Source of the DNA: Osmia lignaria lignaria
Lineage: Eukaryota > Arthropoda > Insecta > Hymenoptera > Megachilidae
Reading direction: 5' to 3'
Length of the DNA: 64,000 nucleotides
NCBI RefSeq assembly: GCF_051020975.1
Contig: NW_027478166.1
Span: 11,161,501 to 11,225,500, forward strand
A model generated the notes under the pieces. It had not been told where the DNA came from and searched no databases. It saw nothing but the letters and a program-made list of their open reading frames with translations. The position numbers and the translations under genes are program-made. Within the stretch, counting starts at the first letter, position 1. Each line of letters begins with the position of its first letter. Below are positions 59,980 to 64,000 of the stretch, piece after piece.

Positions 59980-62555
59980 GATCAGAAGCGTAGTTTTCGA
60001 GATATATCGAGATATTTAAAAGTTCCGAAGCCGCACCAACATAATAGAGATACAGAAACACCGTGGCCCCTTTCTTTGAGATAACTCTGCACTAGTGCGA
60101 GCCGCAAATGCCACTTCCAGCTTAGCTGTGCAGAAGAAGAACAACAAGAAGAAGAAATATCTCGAAATATGTCCGTCAGGCCCCTTCCCTTGAGATATAT
60201 CTGCAAATATCTCGGAAACGAAGCGAGCTATGGCAAAATGTTAAGAGACCTTTTTTGTAGAGAATTATGTTTCCTACAATTTATGTTCAATGATATTTTT
60301 TGATCAGAAGCGTAGTTTTCGAGATATATCGAGATATTTAAAAGTTCCGAAGCCGCACCAACATAATAGAGATACAGAAACACCGTGGCCCCTTTCTTTG
60401 AGATAACTCTGCACTAGTGAGAGCCGCAAATGCCACTTCCAGCTTAGCTGTGCAGAAGAAGAACAACAAGAAGAAGAAATATCTCGAAATATGTCCGTCA
60501 GGCCCCTTCCCTTGAGATAAATATGCAAATATCTCGGAAACCAAGCGAGCTATGGCAAAATGTTGAGAGACCTTTTTTGTAGAGAATTAAGTTTCCTACT
60601 TTTTATGTTCGATGATATTTTTTGATCAGATGCGTAGTTCTCGAGATATATCAAGATATTTAAAAGTTCCGAAGCTGCACCAACATAATAGAGGTACAGA
60701 AACACCGTGGCCTCTTTCTTTGAGATAACTCTGCACTATTGCGACCTGCAAATGCCACTTCCAGCTCAGCTGTGCAGAAGAAGAACAACAAGAAGAAGAA
60801 ATATCTCGAAATATGTCCGTCAGGCCCCTTCCCGTGAGATAAATCTGCAAATATCTCGGAAACGAAGCGAGCTATGGCAAAATGTTTAGAGACCTTTCTT
60901 GTAGAGAATTAAGTTTCCTACTTTTTATGTAGTATGATATTTTTTGATCAGATGCGTAGTTCTCGAGATATATCAAGATATTTAAAAGTTCCGAAGCCGC
61001 ACCAACATAATAGAGATACAGAAACACCGTGGCCCCTTTCTTTGAGATAACTCTGCACTATTGCGAGCTGCAAATGCCACTTCCAGCTTAGCTGTGCAGA
61101 GGAAGAACAACAAGAAGAAGAAATATCTCGAAATATGTCCGTCAGGCCAGTTCCTTTGAGCTGAATCTGCAAATATCTCGGAAACGAAGCGAGCTATGGC
61201 AAAATGTTAAGAGACGTTTTTTGTAGAGAATTATGTTTCCTACAATTTATGTTCTATGATATTTTTTGATCAGAAGCGTAGTTTTCGAGATATATCGAGA
61301 TATTTAAAAGTTCCGAAGACGCAGCAACATAATAGAGATACAGAAACACCGTGGCCCCTTTCTTTGAGGTAACTGTGCACCAGTGCGAGCCGCAAATGCC
61401 ACTTCCAGCTTAGCTGTGCAGAAGAAGAACAACAAGAAGAAGAAATATCTCGAAATATGTCCGTCAGGCCCCTTCCCTTGAGATATATCTGCAAATATCT
61501 CGGAAACGAAGCGAGCTATGGCAAAATGTTAAGAGACCGTTTTTGTAGAGAATTATGTTTCCTACTTTTTATGTTCTATGATATTTTTTGATCAGACGCG
61601 TAGTTCTCGAGATATATCAAGATATTTAAAAGTTCCGAAGCCGCACCAACATAATAGAGATACAGAAACACCGTGGCCCCTTTCTTTGAGATAACTCTGC
61701 ACTATTGCGAGCTGTAAATGCCACTTCCAGCTTAGCTGTGCAGAAGAAGAACAACAAGAAGAAGAAATATCTCGAAATATGTCCGTCAGGCCCCTTCCCT
61801 TGAGATATATCTGCAAATATCTCGGAAACGAAGCGAGCTATGGCAAAATGTTAAGAGACCTTTTTTGTAGAGAATTATGTTTCCTACAATTTATGTTCTA
61901 TGATATTTTTTGATCAGAAGCGTAGTTTTCGAGATATATCGAGATATTTAAAAGTTCCGAAGCCGCACCAACATAATAGAGATACAGAAACACCGTGGCC
62001 CCTTTCTTTGAGATAACTCTGCACTAGTGCGAGCCGCAAATGCCACTTCCAGCTTAGCTGTGCAGAAGAAGAACAACAAGAAGAAGAAATATCTCGAAAT
62101 ATGTCCGTCAGGCCCCTTCCCTTGAGATAAATCTGCAAATATCTCGGAAACGAAGCGAGCTATGGCAAAAAGTTTAGAGACCTTTCTTGTAGAGAATTAA
62201 GTTTCCTACTTTTTATGTAGTATGATATTTTTTGATCAGATGCGTAGTTCTCGAGATATATCAAGATATTTAAAAGTTCCGAAGCCGCACCAACATAATA
62301 GAGATACAGAAACACCGTGGCCCCTTTCTTTGGGATAACTCTGCACTATTGCGAGCTGCAAATGCCACTTCCAGCTTAGCTGTGCAGAACAAGAACAACA
62401 AGAAGAAGAAATATCTCGAAATATGTCCGTCAGGCCACTTCCCTTGAGATAAATCTGCAAATATCTCGGAAACGAAGCGAGCTATGGCAAAATGTTAAGA
62501 GACCTTTTTTGTAGAGAATTATGTTTCCTACAATTTATGTTCTATGATATTTTTT
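59980..62555 (+). repeat. Eight diverged right-flank monomers
   Basis: Order: B, B, a GCTGCACC/GAGGTAC unit with TTGCGACCTGC (60624), a D precursor (60946), B with GAAGACGCAGC (61268), C (61590), B, A with CAGAACAAGAAC (62234). Three tails share TTTAGAGACCTTTC (58310, 60886 and 62173) and TATGTAGTATG, linking copies that are not adjacent. Confidence 0.78.
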
Positions 62556-63199
62556 GATCAGAAGCGTAGTTTTCGAGATACATCGAGATATTTAAAAGTT
62601 CCGAAGCCGCACCAACATAATAGAGATACAGAAACATCGCGGCCCCTTTCTTTGGGATAACTCTGCACTATTGCGAGCTGGAAATGCCACTTCCAGTTTA
62701 GCTGTGCAGAAGAAGAACAACAAGAAGAAGAAATATCTCGAAATATGTCCGTCAGGACCCTTCCCTTGAGATAAATCTGCAAATATCTCGGAAACGAAGC
62801 GAGCTATTGCAAAACGTTAAGAGACCTTTTTTGTAGAGAATTAAGTTTCCTACTTTTTATGTTCGATGATATTTTTTGATCAGATGCGTAGTTCTCGAGA
62901 TATATCAAGATATTTAAAAGTTCCGAAGCTGCACCAACATAATAGAGGTACAGAAACACCGTGGCCTCTTTCTTTGAGATAACTCTGCACTATGGCGAGC
63001 TGCAAATGCCACTTCGAGCTTAGCTGTGCAGAAGAAGAACAACAAGAAGAAGAAATATCTCGAAATATGTCCGTCAGACCCCTGCCCTTGAGATGAATCT
63101 GCAAATATCTCGGAAACGAAGCGAGCTATGGCAAAATGTTAAGAGACCTTTTTTGTAGAGAATTAAGTTTCCTACTTTTTATGTTCGATGATATTTTTT
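62556..63199 (+). repeat. 644-bp dimer, copy 1
   Basis: The first monomer has GTCAGGACCC and the ATTGCAAAACG tail; the second is class R with GCTGCACC, GAGGTACAG and CACTATGGCG. The first monomer also carries ACATCGCGG, TTTGGGATAAC and CAGTTTAGC, nearly the combination found at 5913. Confidence 0.85.
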
Positions 63200-63843
63200 G
63201 ATCAGATGCGTAGTTCTCGAGATATATCAAGATATTTAAAAGTTCCGAAGCCGCACCAACATAATAGAGATACAGAAACACCGTGGCCCCTTTCTTTGAG
63301 ATAACTCTGCACTATTGCGCGCTGCAAATGCCACTTCCAGCTTAGCTGTGCAGAGGAAGAACAACAAGAAGAAGAAATATCTCGAAATATGTCCGTCAGG
63401 ACCCTTCCCTTGAGATAAATCTGCAAATATCTCGGAAACGAAGCGAGCTATTGCAAAACGTTAAGAGACCTTTTTTGTAGAGAATTAAGTTTCCTACTTT
63501 TTATGTTCGATGATATTTTTTGATCAGATGCGTAGTTCTCGAGATATATCAAGATATTTAAAAGTTCCGAAGCTGCACCAACATAATAGAGGTACAGAAA
63601 CACCGTGGCCTCTTTCTTTGAGATAACTCTGCACTATGGCGAGCTGCAAATGCCACTTCGAGCTTAGCTGTGCAGAAGAAGAACAACAAGAAGAAGAAAT
63701 ATCTCGAAATATGTCCGTCAGACCCCTGCCCTTGAGATGAATCTGCAAATATCTCGGAAACGAAGCGAGCTATGGCAAAATGTTAAGAGACCTTTTTTGT
63801 AGAGAATTAAGTTTCCTACTTTTTATGTTCGATGATATTTTTT
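63200..63843 (+). repeat. 644-bp dimer, copy 2
   Basis: The second monomer matches that of copy 1, including CACTATGGCG and CAGACCCCTGCC. The first shares GTCAGGACCC and ATTGCAAAACG with copy 1 but has TTGCGCGCTGC and GCAGAGGAAG in its middle, so one half was exchanged. Confidence 0.82.
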
Positions 63844-64000
63844 GATCAGATGCGTAGTTCTCGAGATATATCAAGATATTTAAAAGTTCCGAAGCTGCAC
63901 CAACATAATAGAGGTACAGAAACACCGTGGCCTCTTTCTTTGAGATAACTCTGCACTATTGCGAGCTGCAAATGCCACTTGGAGCTTAGCTGTGCAGAAG
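63844..64000 (+). repeat. Partial monomer at right edge
   Basis: First 157 bp of a class R-like monomer (GCTGCACC, GAGGTACAG, GTGGCCTC, CACTTGGAGC). The array runs out of the window. Confidence 0.95.

Larger units (their letters stand above)
1..64000 (+). repeat. 322-bp satellite DNA array, 198 complete monomers
   Basis: Head-to-tail array in one orientation throughout. Monomer starts (GATCAG or its variant) are: 118+322n to 5592; 5913+322n to 7845; 8166+322n to 14928; 15249+322n to 26519; 26838, 27160, 27482; 27803+322n to 30057; 30376, 30698, 31020; 31341+322n to 33273; 33594, 33916, 34238; 34557, 34879, 35201; 35522+322n to 39708; 40029+322n to 40995; 41316+322n to 42604; 42925+322n to 43891; 44212+322n to 45500; 45821+322n to 47431; 47752+322n to 49040; 49361+322n to 50327; 50648, 50970, 51292; 51613, 51935; 52256, 52578, 52900; 53221+322n to 55475; 55796, 56118, 56440; 56761+322n to 57727; 58048+322n to 63844. 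Each break in phase is a monomer of 321 bp (21 cases) or 319 bp (3 cases). No inserted element and no spacer interrupts the array. The family is not one I can name from memory. Confidence 0.99.

Noticed and set aside
120..63748. About 185 near-identical minus-strand open frames of 73-84 codons, one per monomer
   Set aside because: They start at TTG and contain no ATG, stop at the TGATCA boundary, are disrupted in many monomers, and vary freely at non-synonymous sites. The monomer length is not a multiple of three, so they cannot join. They reflect copying of one chance frame.
1..64000. CRISPR array
   Set aside because: The repeats are regular, but the unit is 322 bp and there are no unique spacers; the whole period is repeated.
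1..64000. Transposable element or tandem array of a mobile element
   Set aside because: No transposase or reverse-transcriptase frame, no terminal inverted repeats at the unit ends, no target-site duplications and no interruption of the 322-bp phase.
1..64000. tRNA, rRNA or telomere repeats
   Set aside because: No cloverleaf-like segment, rRNA-like stretch or short telomeric motif is visible; every base belongs to the satellite period.

Overview
The whole 64 kb window is one uninterrupted tandem satellite array. It holds 198 complete head-to-tail monomers of about 322 bp, plus a partial monomer at each edge (1-117 and 63844-64000). The monomer boundary used here is the GATCAG that follows a T-run, usually a BclI site TGATCA. 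Monomer lengths stay within 319-322 bp. I see no inverted monomer, no transposon, no unique DNA, and no protein-coding or structural RNA gene. The array continues beyond both edges. This is eukaryotic satellite heterochromatin, possibly centromeric or pericentromeric. Each monomer keeps 10-11 CpG sites, so CpG is not strongly depleted; that fits a lineage with little germline CpG methylation, such as many insects, but I cannot name the species.

Monomers fall into recognisable classes. A: GATCAGATGCG start, XhoI site CTCGAG, upstream CTACTTTTTATG. B: GATCAGAAGCG start, no XhoI site, CGAGATATTT, upstream CTACAATTTATG. C: GATCAGACGCG start. A2: CCCCTCTCTTTGAG and ACAATTGCG. D: GAACCCGCACC, GACCTTTGCG, GGCCAGTTCC, a 1-bp deletion, and GACGTTGTTTATAG in the tail. 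A*: CACTATGGCG. Y: GAATCCGCACC and GAATAACAAG. X: AAATCTCACTTCC. R, found at the right edge: CACTTCGAGC and GAGATGAATC.

Layout. 0-9.5 kb holds diverged monomers with a 966-bp trimer higher-order repeat (HOR) at the far left and several left-only classes. 9.5-20 kb holds a 1.6-kb block present twice 8049 bp apart, a trimer HOR and shorter duplications. 19.8-25.6 kb is a 9-monomer (2898 bp) block in two tandem copies, itself a pentamer plus a tetramer. 26.5-56.8 kb is a young domain built around a recurring D-B-A*-B tetramer (seven copies), embedded in 7/8-mer, 9-mer, 5-mer and 4-mer duplications. 56.8-64 kb is diverged again and shares old variants with the left flank.

There are no genes to work together. 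The biological content is the record of unequal crossing-over: nested HORs, chimeric monomers with mappable switch points, a derived class (D) whose likely precursors survive only outside the central domain, and old linked dimers shared between flanks about 55 kb apart. The long minus-strand frame seen in most monomers starts at TTG, contains no ATG and is broken in many copies, so I do not call it a gene.
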